A DNA stretch of 64,000 bases, from NCBI GenBank assembly GCA_026014745.1, contig JAOZHS010000001.1, positions 1-64,000 of the forward strand. The letters are read 5' to 3'. Below, piece by piece: positions 40,023 through 48,830 of this stretch. The stretch comes from Candidatus Bathyarchaeota archaeon. GTDB lineage: Archaea > Thermoproteota > Bathyarchaeia > Bathyarchaeales > Bathycorpusculaceae. The notes beneath the pieces were generated by a model. That model saw only the letters and a program-made list of their open reading frames with translations. It ran no database searches and was not told where the DNA came from. Positions within the stretch are counted from its first letter, which is position 1, and each line of letters starts with the position of its first letter. The position numbers and the translations under genes were made by a program.

Positions 40023-40760
40023 TCAATTTAGAAGAATTTGGGCACCGCGCCCCTTTCTAACCCACACCAATGCAACAACCGCACCCGCAACCAGCAACGG
40101 CAAAACCACCCACCCAGAAAACTCAGGCGCAGAAGGCACAGGCGTCGCCGTAGGCAAAGGCACATTCCCTTCCTCTACCGTAAAGTGAACCACTTCAGAA
40201 ACAACATTAGGATACTTATACGCGTAAATGGGTTCAGCGTCAATATAACCAGTTCTGAAAGCAATGGCGGTATCATCAAGAGGGTCTCCGTCCGCATAGG
40301 TAAAAGAGAAAACAGTAACATTTAGCGTATGGCTACCCGTAGTCGTCTGATTCAACTCAAATAAATAATGAGTACTTTCACCATCAAATCCGCGAATAGG
40401 ATAGAGCGTCCGGTTTCCGTTAAAATATGACTGGACGCTGCCCGCAGTATAATTAATGAGAAGGTTGGAATCCAAGTAAACCTCAACATACTTCATTTCT
40501 CCAACATAGTAACAAGGGAATACCAATTGCATAGCGTACGTAGCCCATGATTCAGGTGCGGTCACAGTAAAATCGACAGGAACTTCAGTTTTATATGTGG
40601 CATAATCTGTGGGGGATTGAAAGGCAAGAACAGGTTTTTCCCGGTTAGGAGTGGTCGGCCAAGGAACAGGATTGGCAGCAACAAAAACGCTTTCGCAAAC
40701 TACAGAACCAAACATCAATAGAATCAAAAGTGTTGTTACAATAAATTTTGCGTTTGCCAT
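40023..40760 (-). CDS. Surface protein with PEF-type C-terminal sorting signal
   Basis: A 245-aa exported protein: signal peptide (residues 6-29, L-L-I-L-L-M-F-G-S-V-V), then a beta-rich domain (about 45-200) with Y-A-T-Y-K-T-E-V-P-V-D-F-T-V and T-T-T-G-S-H-T-L-N-V-T-V strands as in Ig-like modules. The C-terminus has a Pro/Thr linker, P-E-F-S-G-W, a hydrophobic helix and R-K-G-R-G. That tripartite end (P-E-F, helix, Arg/Lys) resembles archaeosortase-recognised sorting tags. No sortase gene is in the window. It is a single gene after an 82-bp gap behind the R-G-W operon. Confidence 0.78.
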   Translation of the reverse strand: MANAKFIVTTLLILLMFGSVVCESVFVAANPVPWPTTPNREKPVLAFQSPTDYATYKTEVPVDFTVTAPESWATYAMQLVFPCYYVGEMKYVEVYLDSNLLINYTAGSVQSYFNGNRTLYPIRGFDGESTHYLFELNQTTTGSHTLNVTVFSFTYADGDPLDDTAIAFRTGYIDAEPIYAYKYPNVVSEVVHFTVEEGNVPLPTATPVPSAPEFSGWVVLPLLVAGAVVALVWVRKGRGAQILLN

Positions 40761-41067
40761 TGTTGCCCATGAAATACCTGTAAAATAATATAATAAAATT
40801 TACGCTTTGACGCTTAGCGCACTATTGAGGCTTTCAATGTCGGGTTAACGGAAAACGGCGGCATTGTCGTTCATTGCTTTCTTTTTCGGTCAACGAACCT
40901 ATTTGCTGTCTATTAGGATCCTATTAGTGGTTCTATGCAGAAACCTATAGGGGGGTCTATTTGCCTAAGAGGGGTAGGTCGTATTGACAGAAAACAAGCT
41001 CAAAGACATATTGAAACCCAGTAGAAATGAGGGAAGAGAATATGTCTCTGAGGTCTCCAGAGGCTAT
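40761..41067. repeat. Intergenic region with dispersed repeat, copy B
   Basis: This 307-bp gap between the surface-protein promoter and the argS stop holds the second copy of the repeat seen near guaA. TATGCAGAAACCTATAGGGG begins at 40934, then GCCTAAGAGGGGTAGG (40963-40978), then TATTGACAGAAAACAAGC (40982-40999) and GTAGAAATGAGGG (41021-41033). The order matches copy A at 25649-25786. A 10-bp palindrome TAGGATCCTA lies at 40914-40923. The minus-strand promoter of the surface protein lies near 40780-40800. No gene is seen. Confidence 0.45.
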
Positions 41068-43035
41068 CTACATTTTTTCGGGCGCAACAACCCCAATCAA
41101 ATTCAACGCATTACTCATCACTATTCGGATTGCCTCGGTTAGGGCTATGCGGGCGTCGCTTAGTTCAGGTGAATCGGCTTTTATGACCGGGTAGGCGTTA
41201 TAGAAGGTGTTGAATTTGTCGGCAAGAGCGTTGGCGTAGTCAGCTATCATGTTGGGTTTTAGGTACTCGGTAGCTTCGATAAACATGTCAGGGAAACCTG
41301 CAAGGTTAAGGATAAGTTCCTTCTCCAACTTCTCAGCAAGCAACCCATAGGCGGGGTTCTCGGGCTCCCGAGCAGCTTTACGCAGAATGCTACAGGCGCG
41401 AGCATGAGTGTACTGCACATAGGGGGCGCTGTTGGTCTCAAAGTTAAGCACACGTTCCCAAGTAAACATCACAGGCTTACCCGGGTCCACATCAACAAGC
41501 GCGTAACGGACAGCGCCTAACCCGACGAACTCGGCGATTTTGTGCTTCTCCTCCTCGGAAAGCATAGGGGAACGTTTAGAGACTTCCTCATAGGCGCGGC
41601 GCACCGCTTCCTCTTGCACCTCATCAAAGGTAATGTAGTGCCCACGTCGACTACTCATCTTATAACCGGGTAGCGTGACGAGGTTGTAGGCGAAATGCAC
41701 CAGACTCTCTGCCTGCTCACCATACCCAAGGGCGTAAACCGCCAACTTGAGCTGCAACTGCGCCAAAGACTGTTCCATGCCTATGACGTTGATGACGCGT
41801 TGGGCGTTTTTGAATTTCCAAATCGTGTAGGCGATGTCGCGGGTAGTGTAGAGGGTGGTGCCGTCGGCGCGTACAAGCGTCAAGGGCGGAACCTCGTTAG
41901 CTTCACTTATCCCCAACTTGGGTTTTAACTCTAAAACTTTAGCAACCTTATCCGCATCAAACTCAAGCACACCTTCCTTGCTAAACACAAACGGCGTAGC
42001 TTTTAGCCGAGAAAGCACCTCGCTGACTTGGCTGCTCCACACAAAATCGCTCTCCCAATCCCACGAATCATACGTGACCCCGACACGTGCCATCGTTTGA
42101 CGGAAGCCTTCTAGACAGAGGTCGCTGACTTCGCGAATAAGCTGCTTGGCGTTGGGTTCATTGTCTTCATAGTTGCGGTTAAGGCGACTGATGATTTCCT
42201 CAGGGTTTTCATCTTCACTAATTTTAGTCAGCAAAGCCTCAAACAGCACAGGGAACTTTTCTTTGAGTTCCGCAGCTATGGACATCCACTCATCGATTTC
42301 CTTGTTGCACTTGACTAAGTCATCGGATGAATGCACCGTTATGGCTAAATCGCGGGCACGCTTAAGCCGATTAATCTCAACCACGCAACAGGTGACAGTG
42401 TAGATTTTGCCCACAAACAAATCCGCCTTCTCAGTAGGCTTAGGTCTGCCCAGCTTTTCATAACCATAAGCAACCACCGAAGACTGCCGCCCCACATCAT
42501 CAATATAGTAATGCCGCGACACCATATGACCGCGGTAGGCTAGGATGCGGGCGAGGGCGTCACCTATCATGGGGTTTCGGGCTTGCCCAATATGGATAGG
42601 ATGCAGAGGGTTAACGCTTGTGTGCTCCACAATCATTTTTTGGGGCGCAGAAGTTTTTACGAAGCCGTATTGCTGGTGGAGTTGTTTTATGGATTGCAGA
42701 GTTAACTCAGAGAATTTAGGGAAATTAAGGTGGAAATTGATGTAGCCTGCACCTGCGGTGGTCACCTTCTCGATGAGGTCAAACCCCGCGGGGTCAATGG
42801 CGGCAACCAGATGCTGGGCTAAAGCAAGCGGTTTTTGGTTGAGTTTCTTTGCCAACTCAAAACAAAGAGACGAAGCCAACTGGCCAAGGTCGATGTTGGG
42901 GGTTTTGTTTAAGTTTATTTGGGGTTGTTTGATTTCTGGCAGCGTCTTTTTCAACGCCTCGGCTAGGACAGTTCGGCATTCTTGTCGAAATTGGTCAAAG
43001 GGGTTCTGTGAAACCATGCTGCTCACTTCAGACAT
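41068..43035 (-). CDS. argS: Arginyl-tRNA synthetase
   Basis: Class I synthetase charging tRNA-Arg. The 655-aa protein has the N-terminal additional domain (about residues 10-115), the HIGH motif as H-P-I-H-I-G-Q-A-R-N (about 144-153), the KMSK region as K-M-S-S-R-R-G (about 460) and the C-terminal DALR anticodon-binding domain (N-F-E-T-N-S-A-P-Y-V-Q-Y-T-H-A-R-A at its start, typical of ArgRS). The length is normal. An alternative ATG seven codons in (M-V-S-Q-N-P) is possible. It is divergent from the HDAC-like gene and followed by repeat copy B. Confidence 0.96.
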   Translation of the reverse strand: MSEVSSMVSQNPFDQFRQECRTVLAEALKKTLPEIKQPQINLNKTPNIDLGQLASSLCFELAKKLNQKPLALAQHLVAAIDPAGFDLIEKVTTAGAGYINFHLNFPKFSELTLQSIKQLHQQYGFVKTSAPQKMIVEHTSVNPLHPIHIGQARNPMIGDALARILAYRGHMVSRHYYIDDVGRQSSVVAYGYEKLGRPKPTEKADLFVGKIYTVTCCVVEINRLKRARDLAITVHSSDDLVKCNKEIDEWMSIAAELKEKFPVLFEALLTKISEDENPEEIISRLNRNYEDNEPNAKQLIREVSDLCLEGFRQTMARVGVTYDSWDWESDFVWSSQVSEVLSRLKATPFVFSKEGVLEFDADKVAKVLELKPKLGISEANEVPPLTLVRADGTTLYTTRDIAYTIWKFKNAQRVINVIGMEQSLAQLQLKLAVYALGYGEQAESLVHFAYNLVTLPGYKMSSRRGHYITFDEVQEEAVRRAYEEVSKRSPMLSEEEKHKIAEFVGLGAVRYALVDVDPGKPVMFTWERVLNFETNSAPYVQYTHARACSILRKAAREPENPAYGLLAEKLEKELILNLAGFPDMFIEATEYLKPNMIADYANALADKFNTFYNAYPVIKADSPELSDARIALTEAIRIVMSNALNLIGVVAPEKM

Positions 43036-43109
43036 AGATGGCGATTTGTTGATTTTTGGGTTACATTTTTAATGTGAAAGCGCCTTTATGTGTCTAATGG
43101 AATTTAACG

Positions 43110-43958
43110 ATGAAGACCAAGATAGTCTTTTCACAAAAATGCTTAGGCTACGGCACATGGCATGTTGAAGGCCCTCAACGCATAAGAATCGCCCAAGAAT
43201 TCCTCGCCCAAAAAGGGTACGAGTTCTTGGAGCCCACCCCTGCAAGCGAAGACGCCCTTCTATCGGTTCATGACATGGATTACCTCTGGAACCTAAAGAA
43301 GGGATTAGTTGAAGACTCCGACAGCCCCGCCTACGATAACATCTTCGAGTTCGCCCGACTCTCCGCTGGCGGCGCACTTTTAGCCAGCCAAACCTGCGGG
43401 TTCGCACTTATGCGTCCACCAGGGCATCACGTTGGACGCTACGGAGCCGCCCTAGGCGTTTACACACGGGGGTTCTGTTATCTAAACAACATCGCTATAG
43501 CTGTAAAAGAATCCAACAAACGCACCCTAATTATAGACATTGACGGGCATCACGGAAACGGCACCCAAGAGGTTTTTTTGGGCGACGCTAAAGTCTCCTA
43601 CTTATCAATTCATCAATCGCCCAATTATCCCGGCACAGGCGGCGCAAGCGAAGCCAACTGCATAAATTACAGCTTGCCGCCCAATGTTGGCAGAAAAAAA
43701 TACTTCGAAACCCTAAACGCTGCACTCAAAGATGTTGACTTAAGCAAGTTTGAAGCGATTGCAGTCTCGGCAGGGTTTGATACCCATTTAGGGGATTTAG
43801 CATCCTTAGGTCTGGTGGAAGAGGACTATTTTGAAATAGGCAAAAAAATAGCCCTGTTGGGTAAACCAACGTTTTTTGTGTTAGAAGGCGGCTACATGGG
43901 TGAAAAATTAGCCGCTGACATAGACTCTTTTCTGAGGGGGTTTGAAGAAAACAAATAG
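43110..43958 (+). CDS. Histone deacetylase/AcuC/AphA family hydrolase
   Basis: A 282-aa zinc hydrolase of the HDAC superfamily. Key residues are seen: R-P-P-G-H-H (catalytic His pair, about residues 106-111), N-N-I-A-I-A-V, D-I-D-G-H-H-G-N-G-T-Q (zinc Asp and His, about 149-159), and the third zinc Asp in S-A-G-F-D-T-H (about 225). E-G-G-Y closes the site. It likely removes an acetyl group from a protein, polyamine or small molecule. Archaeal members act on Alba-like chromatin proteins or acetylpolyamines, but neither is shown here. It is divergent from argS and convergent with the ferredoxin gene. Confidence 0.93.
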   Translation: MKTKIVFSQKCLGYGTWHVEGPQRIRIAQEFLAQKGYEFLEPTPASEDALLSVHDMDYLWNLKKGLVEDSDSPAYDNIFEFARLSAGGALLASQTCGFALMRPPGHHVGRYGAALGVYTRGFCYLNNIAIAVKESNKRTLIIDIDGHHGNGTQEVFLGDAKVSYLSIHQSPNYPGTGGASEANCINYSLPPNVGRKKYFETLNAALKDVDLSKFEAIAVSAGFDTHLGDLASLGLVEEDYFEIGKKIALLGKPTFFVLEGGYMGEKLAADIDSFLRGFEENK

Positions 43959-43967
43959 AAAAAGAAA

Positions 43968-44594
43968 CTACTGTTCTTGCTTTTGTAGTTTCTTTTCTTG
44001 AGCCTTCTTGTTGAGGGCTTCAAGTTTTTCGGTTATTCGCTCAGAACGCGCTTCCGCAACGGAGAGCAAGGGTCGCCAGTCTTTCTTGTTAACGACCGAG
44101 GTTAACTGTTGAGCTTGCTGTGGAAGCGTTGCTAAAGCGTCATTGAAGCGTTTGTCAGCTTCTTCGTCAGATTCAACAATTTCAAGAGCTTCTTCAGGGC
44201 AAGTTTTTACACATTGCGGGTCACCATTACACAGATTGCACGCAATAGCTTTGCCAGTTTCAGCATGGATAGTTATTCCACCGTGGTCACAGGCTTGGAC
44301 ACACCAGTCGCATCCCTTGCATTTCTCATCATCAATAATGAGTAAACCAGTGGTTTGTGACTGAGTTATGGCGCGTTCGGGGCAGGCTTTCACACATTTA
44401 GCGTCAACGCATCCGCGGCAGCTGAGTGCAAAGTTAAATACGGGTGCCATGCGGACAACGCGAATTCTGGAATGAATAGGATTCCATATACCTTCGCCTT
44501 TTTCTACGGTGCAGGCGTACTCGCACATTCCGCATCCAATGCATTTGCTTGGGTCAACTGAAACAAATTTCCTTGATTGAATTTTAGCGGCCAT
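43968..44594 (-). CDS. Polyferredoxin (4x[4Fe-4S], HycB/CooF-like)
   Basis: A 208-aa electron-transfer protein with four ferredoxin motifs: C-I-G-C-G-M-C-E-Y-A-C (residues 18-28), C-R-G-C-V-D-A-K-C-V-K-A-C-P (about 58-71), C-K-G-C-D-W-C-V-Q-A-C (about 88-98) and C-N-L-C-N-G-D-P-Q-C-V-K-T-C-P (about 116-130). The 65-residue C-terminal tail is charged and helical. Such subunits pair with hydrogenase, formate or CO dehydrogenases or aldehyde oxidoreductases, but no partner gene is adjacent. ATG 44594 is preferred to a TTG four codons upstream. A CO dehydrogenase partner (cdhA at the other end) is possible, not shown. Confidence 0.9.
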   Translation of the reverse strand: MAAKIQSRKFVSVDPSKCIGCGMCEYACTVEKGEGIWNPIHSRIRVVRMAPVFNFALSCRGCVDAKCVKACPERAITQSQTTGLLIIDDEKCKGCDWCVQACDHGGITIHAETGKAIACNLCNGDPQCVKTCPEEALEIVESDEEADKRFNDALATLPQQAQQLTSVVNKKDWRPLLSVAEARSERITEKLEALNKKAQEKKLQKQEQ

Positions 44595-44606
44595 TGTAGT
44601 TACCAA

Positions 44607-44997
44607 ACCTTTGGTGATGTTAGAGTATCTCTGTGCATCATTGGCTTTTAACCGTTACCCAAGAAAAACAGTTTTTTGATGGAAGAGAGGTTGTATAAAC
44701 AAAATAACAAGGAAATTTCACTTTTAGCTATCGTTTGTTACATTTGATAAGCCAATAACCAACACCTACCGAATACTTGAACCAGCAGCCAACGCTAACC
44801 ATCCACCTTAAAGACCCACCCTCCACCCACATTTAAAATATAAAATGGCAAAAATTCGGTAGAAAACAAACCATTCTAACGTTTAGAGACGACTTTGAGC
44901 AGCCATTTAGTTACATATTTGCTGATTTAATGGTGGAAATCTGAACTCAAAATAAAGATGCTGATGCCAAAACAGTTTAAATAAATGAGCAAGTCTA
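44607..44997. promoter_or_regulatory. Intergenic region with two divergent promoters
   Basis: A gap of about 390 bp. On the minus strand, a TATA-like GGTTAAAAG (44645-44653) lies some 50 bp before the polyferredoxin ATG, and a near-palindrome CCAAACCTTTGG (44603-44614) is in its leader. On the plus strand, TTTAAATA (44976-44983) is the TATA box for the nucleotidyltransferase. An AT-rich block with TTTAAAATATAAAA lies near 44835-44850. No reading frame with coding character and no RNA fold could be recognised in the middle. Confidence 0.4.
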
Positions 44998-46107
44998 GTG
45001 GGATACGCAAGGTGGATTGCTCTGAAAGCATTGATTTTAGCAGGCGGCTTTGCTACAAGACTTAGACCGTTAAGTTGCACTAGACCTAAAACTCTCTTTC
45101 CAATCGTCAACAAACCACTGCTAACGTGGATATTTGAACGCTTAGCCGAAAGCGGAGTCGACGAAGCCATACTAGCAGTAAACGCGATTACACAATTCTA
45201 CATCCGGCAGTATCGCCCACCCAAATGCGGCTTAAAAATAAAGTTCTCCATCGACCCACCCAAGATGCCGCTTGGAACTGCGGGTCCCATCAAAAAAGCC
45301 GAGCAACTCATAGGGCACGATGAACCCTTCATAGTTCTCAACGGCGACATCTTTGCAGATATAGATTACAAAAAACTCATAGACACCCACAAATCCAAAA
45401 ATGCTCTTGCAACCATAGCATTATGCACCGTCGAGGATCCTTCGAGCTTTGGCGTAGCAGAAATGGTCAACGGTACCTGCATTAAACGCTTCATTGAAAA
45501 ACCACCTAAGGGCACAGCACCAAGCAACCTAATAAACGCTGGAGCCTACGTTTTGAGTCCCAAAGTTTTTGAGTATATCCCAGCCGGCAGGGCTGTTTCT
45601 ATTGAGCGAGAAGTATTTCCCAAGTTAGCAGCGGAAGGCAAGCTGTTTGGTTGCTGCATTGATGGTCGCTGGATGGATATAGGCAAACCTACAGAATACT
45701 TGGAAGCCAACAAAGAAATTTTGGATTCACTCTCCGCTAAGCGGGACTGCACCGGCAATTTTGTAGTTAACAATCCCGTTGCCCTTGATGCCGAGGTATC
45801 AGTGGGGCAAGACTCTGTTATTGGTCCCTACGCGATTATAGGCAAAAACGTAAAGGTAGGTAAAAATGTGCAAATATCTCACTCTGTCATATTCGCCGAC
45901 GCAGTCATAGATGATAATGCAGTCTTAAACCAAGTAATCATTGGAGAAGGCGCATACATAGGAAAAAGCGTTAAACTCAGTGAAGGCGTCATCATCGCAG
46001 ACCGAGCTAAAATCAAAGACGGAGTCCATGTGGCAGAAGAATGCGCGGTTTGTCAGGGTAAAGAAGTCGCTGAAAACATTTTAAACCCAAAAGCGATTGT
46101 AAAATAG
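44998..46107 (+). CDS. Sugar-1-phosphate nucleotidyltransferase with left-handed beta-helix
   Basis: Makes an NDP-sugar from a sugar 1-phosphate. The N-terminal nucleotidyltransferase domain starts A-L-I-L-A-G-G-F-A-T-R-L-R-P-L with P-K-T-L-F-P-I-V-N-K-P (GlmU/RmlA/GMP type). V-L-N-G-D-I-F-A-D and E-K-P-P-K-G follow. The C-terminal 110 residues have hexapeptide repeats (V-G-Q-D-S-V-I-G-P-Y-A-I-I-G, V-G-K-N-V-Q-I-S-H-S-V). The canonical start, GTG at 44998, would lie upstream of the transcript start expected from the TATA box. A GGTGG at 45011-45015 is 6 nt before a CTG at 45022 that would give the exact family start M-K-A-L-I-L-A-G-G. It begins a four-gene sugar operon. Confidence 0.9.
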   Translation: MGYARWIALKALILAGGFATRLRPLSCTRPKTLFPIVNKPLLTWIFERLAESGVDEAILAVNAITQFYIRQYRPPKCGLKIKFSIDPPKMPLGTAGPIKKAEQLIGHDEPFIVLNGDIFADIDYKKLIDTHKSKNALATIALCTVEDPSSFGVAEMVNGTCIKRFIEKPPKGTAPSNLINAGAYVLSPKVFEYIPAGRAVSIEREVFPKLAAEGKLFGCCIDGRWMDIGKPTEYLEANKEILDSLSAKRDCTGNFVVNNPVALDAEVSVGQDSVIGPYAIIGKNVKVGKNVQISHSVIFADAVIDDNAVLNQVIIGEGAYIGKSVKLSEGVIIADRAKIKDGVHVAEECAVCQGKEVAENILNPKAIVK

Positions 46108-46125
46108 TCTTGAGTTGAAACAGTT

Positions 46126-47496
46126 ATGAGCGCACGAAAGCTTTTTGGAACGAACGGTATTCGAGGACTTGTTAATATAGAATTAACTCCTGAGATGGCA
46201 GCAAAAGTTGGGGCATGTATCGGTACATTTTTTGGCGCAGGCAAAAATTTGCTTGTAGGCTTTGATGCCCGAACCAGCGGACCCATGTTTGCAAAAGCAG
46301 TCATTTCAGGCTTAACCGCAACAGGATGCAACGTGTACTTAGCAGGTATGGCGCCGACGCCCTCGTTGCAATTCGCCGTTAAAAACCACAAATTCGACGG
46401 CGGAGTCATAATCACTGCGTCTCATAACCCACCTCAATATAACGGCATCAAAGTCATTTGGAGCGACGGCATCGAAACCAGCCATGAACAAGAAACCGAG
46501 ATAGAAAACATCTATTTTGATAACAAAATCGTTTATGCACCATGGGACCATATGGGCGCAAAAGTAGATTTGCCAGCAGTAAACAACGAATACGTCCAAG
46601 CCATGAAAACCCATGTTAACCCTGCAAAAATCGCGACAAAACACTACCATGTCGTTGTTGATGGTGCTAACAGCGTTGGTGGACTTACTGCGCCGCCGCT
46701 TCTTCGGGAGTTAGGCTGCAAAGTTACAACCCTCAACGCCAACATTGACGGTACTTTCCCAGGCAGACAACCAGAGCCTCGACCCGAAAGTCTTGGCGAG
46801 TTGGCTGCTACAGTAAAAATCTTAGGTGCCGACATGGGCGTTGCGTTTGATGGTGATGCTGACCGATCCATCTTTGTTGATGCTAATGGCGCGATTTATT
46901 GGGGCGACAAAACGTTTGCAGTCGTCATTAAACAGTATCTACTCAAAAACAAGGGCGCAACAATCGTTACACCCGTAAGTTCCTCTACACTTATCAAAGA
47001 CACCGTAGAAGCATTCAAAGGCGAATTGGTCTGGACAAAAGTGGGCAGCGTAACAGTATCACAGAAGATGAAGGAACTGGGCGCCAAGTTGGGCGGAGAA
47101 GAAAACGGCGGCATCTTTTATGGACCTCACCAAGCAGTCCGTGACGGAGCTATGACAACCGCATTGCTGCTAAACATAATGGCAGACACAGGCAAGTCAC
47201 TTGCAGAATTAGTCGCTGAGGAGCCTCAGTACTTCCTTGAGAAAGGCAAAATCGAATGCCCAGATGAAAAGAAAGAAGTGGTTCTTCAAAAAATCAGCGA
47301 GCAAGTAAAGGGTGAAAACATCAGCACACTTGACGGCGTCAAAATCTGGTTCAGTGACAAAAGCGCGATTTTAATTCGTCCCAGCGGCACCGAGCCAGTG
47401 TTCCGGCTATACGCTGAGGCCAAAAGCCAAGAAAAAGCATTAAAGCTAGTGGCAGACTACACTTCATCGCTTGAAAAAATCCTACAAATGTTATAG
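46126..47496 (+). CDS. glmM: Phosphoglucosamine/phosphomannomutase
   Basis: Alpha-D-phosphohexomutase, 456 aa, isomerising glucosamine 6-phosphate or a related sugar phosphate. Motifs: L-F-G-T-N-G-I-R-G (residues 5-13), the phosphoserine loop T-A-S-H-N-P-P-Q-Y-N-G (about 96-106), the metal loop D-G-D-A-D-R-S (about 241-247), the sugar loop G-G-E-E-N-G-G-I (about 324-331) and the phosphate loop R-P-S-G-T-E-P (about 418-424). The E-E-N-G sugar loop suits phosphoglucosamine, though archaeal enzymes are often bifunctional. It lies 18 bp after the nucleotidyltransferase gene. Confidence 0.93.
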   Translation: MSARKLFGTNGIRGLVNIELTPEMAAKVGACIGTFFGAGKNLLVGFDARTSGPMFAKAVISGLTATGCNVYLAGMAPTPSLQFAVKNHKFDGGVIITASHNPPQYNGIKVIWSDGIETSHEQETEIENIYFDNKIVYAPWDHMGAKVDLPAVNNEYVQAMKTHVNPAKIATKHYHVVVDGANSVGGLTAPPLLRELGCKVTTLNANIDGTFPGRQPEPRPESLGELAATVKILGADMGVAFDGDADRSIFVDANGAIYWGDKTFAVVIKQYLLKNKGATIVTPVSSSTLIKDTVEAFKGELVWTKVGSVTVSQKMKELGAKLGGEENGGIFYGPHQAVRDGAMTTALLLNIMADTGKSLAELVAEEPQYFLEKGKIECPDEKKEVVLQKISEQVKGENISTLDGVKIWFSDKSAILIRPSGTEPVFRLYAEAKSQEKALKLVADYTSSLEKILQML

Positions 47497-47526
47497 TAGG
47501 AAGCGGCAAGCTTTGGAGAACAGTCA

Positions 47527-48828
47527 ATGCCCAATGTTTTACGCCTAAACCCACAAGATGTGGATTCGCCACAGAAACGCGCCAACTATACAGTGGGCAT
47601 TATCGGTTGTGGGCACAAAGGCATTTTTTACGCTAACGCATTCGCGCAGGCAGGTTTCCAAGTTATCTGCACCGACGCGGATCCCAGCGTAACCAAAAAA
47701 GTCACTCGAGGCAAAACAACCCGCTCAGAACCCCAAGCGGAAGCCGAACTAAAATGCCACATAACCGCTGGTCAGATAAGTGTGAGCGGCGACCGCAAAA
47801 AAGCCGTCACCCAAAGCGACATCATCATTATAGCGGTTGGCACAAAAGTCGATGAAAAGAAACAAACCGACGGCTCACAAATCCTTAGTGCCTGCAAACA
47901 AGTTGGAGCAGCGCTGAAATCTGGAGTTCTGGTAATTTATGGGGGAATAGGAGGATTTGGCTTCTTTGAGGGAATCTTAAAAGAAACCCTGCAGAACACC
48001 TCAGGACTCAAAGTAGGCGTAGATTTCGGTTTAGCCTACAATCCTCTTTTTGCAAAAGAAAATACAACAGTTACCGCAGGCGACAAAACCAGCCTAGAAG
48101 CAGCCACCACAATTCTAAAAACCATCGCCAAAAACCTCACCCAAATCCAAGACGTAAAAACCGCGGAGATAGCAACACTTTTCGCAATCACAAAACGGGA
48201 TGTAAACAGAGCGTTAGCTAACGAACTTGCAGTTTTCTGTGAACAAGCAAATCTCGATTATTATAAAACCGCAAAAACGCTCGGATTTAACGAGGCAGAA
48301 TTCTACCCCGCGATTGTTGAAGAAGAAGGGGGCGATGAATCGTATTTGCTCTTAGACGTCGCCGAAAACCTAAACGTTAAACTTCGATTGCCAACGTTGG
48401 CTAGGCAGATAAACGAGGATATGGTTAAACACGCGCTCAACTTGACTCAGGATGCATTGCGGCGCGGCGAAAAAACGTTGCGTAGATCGCGTATAGCCGT
48501 TTTGGGTTTAGGCACCCAAGAATCTGAGGGGCAACTTGTTAGGATGCTCACAGCAAAAGGCGCCAAAGTTAACGTATTTGACCCAAATGCGAAGAAAAAG
48601 CCTCAAAACGTCACAGCAGCCAAAGCCAACTTAAATGACGCCTTAGAAGGCGCAGACTGCATAATTCTACTGTCAAGACAGGATCAAGTGGGCAATTTGA
48701 ACCTCAAAAAGATCAAAGCGCTCATGAAGTCACCGCCAGTCATTGTGGATTTGGCAGGCAAATTTGAGCCCCAAGAGGTAGAAACAGAAGGGTTCATATA
48801 CCGTGGGCTTGGAAAAGAAACAAGATAA
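47527..48828 (+). CDS. UDP-sugar dehydrogenase homologue without the catalytic cysteine
   Basis: A 433-aa protein with the three-domain layout of UDP-glucose/UDP-ManNAc dehydrogenases: N-terminal Rossmann fold (V-G-I-I-G-C-G-H-K-G-I-F-Y-A, about residues 22-35), central helical domain (L-F-A-I-T-K-R-D-V-N-R-A-L-A-N-E), C-terminal domain (V-L-G-L-G-T-Q-E-S). In active enzymes a G-G-H-C-I-P-x-D-P motif carries the catalytic cysteine. The matching place here is E-E-E-G-G-D-E-S-Y, with no cysteine. So it may do only the first oxidation, a different reaction, or none. It lies between glmM and a Gfo/Idh/MocA oxidoreductase, 30 bp and 2 bp away. Confidence 0.85.
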   Translation: MPNVLRLNPQDVDSPQKRANYTVGIIGCGHKGIFYANAFAQAGFQVICTDADPSVTKKVTRGKTTRSEPQAEAELKCHITAGQISVSGDRKKAVTQSDIIIIAVGTKVDEKKQTDGSQILSACKQVGAALKSGVLVIYGGIGGFGFFEGILKETLQNTSGLKVGVDFGLAYNPLFAKENTTVTAGDKTSLEAATTILKTIAKNLTQIQDVKTAEIATLFAITKRDVNRALANELAVFCEQANLDYYKTAKTLGFNEAEFYPAIVEEEGGDESYLLLDVAENLNVKLRLPTLARQINEDMVKHALNLTQDALRRGEKTLRRSRIAVLGLGTQESEGQLVRMLTAKGAKVNVFDPNAKKKPQNVTAAKANLNDALEGADCIILLSRQDQVGNLNLKKIKALMKSPPVIVDLAGKFEPQEVETEGFIYRGLGKETR

Positions 48829-48830
48829 GT

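Noticed and set aside
44617-44640. Possible C/D box RNA (GTGATGT motif) upstream of the polyferredoxin gene
   Set aside because: The C box is imperfect and no D box or second C'/D' pair is found at proper spacing; the stretch is better explained as the leader of the polyferredoxin transcript.
44907-45170. An 87-codon minus-strand frame overlapping the nucleotidyltransferase start
   Set aside because: It covers the TATA box and the conserved N-terminus of the plus-strand gene and has no domain.
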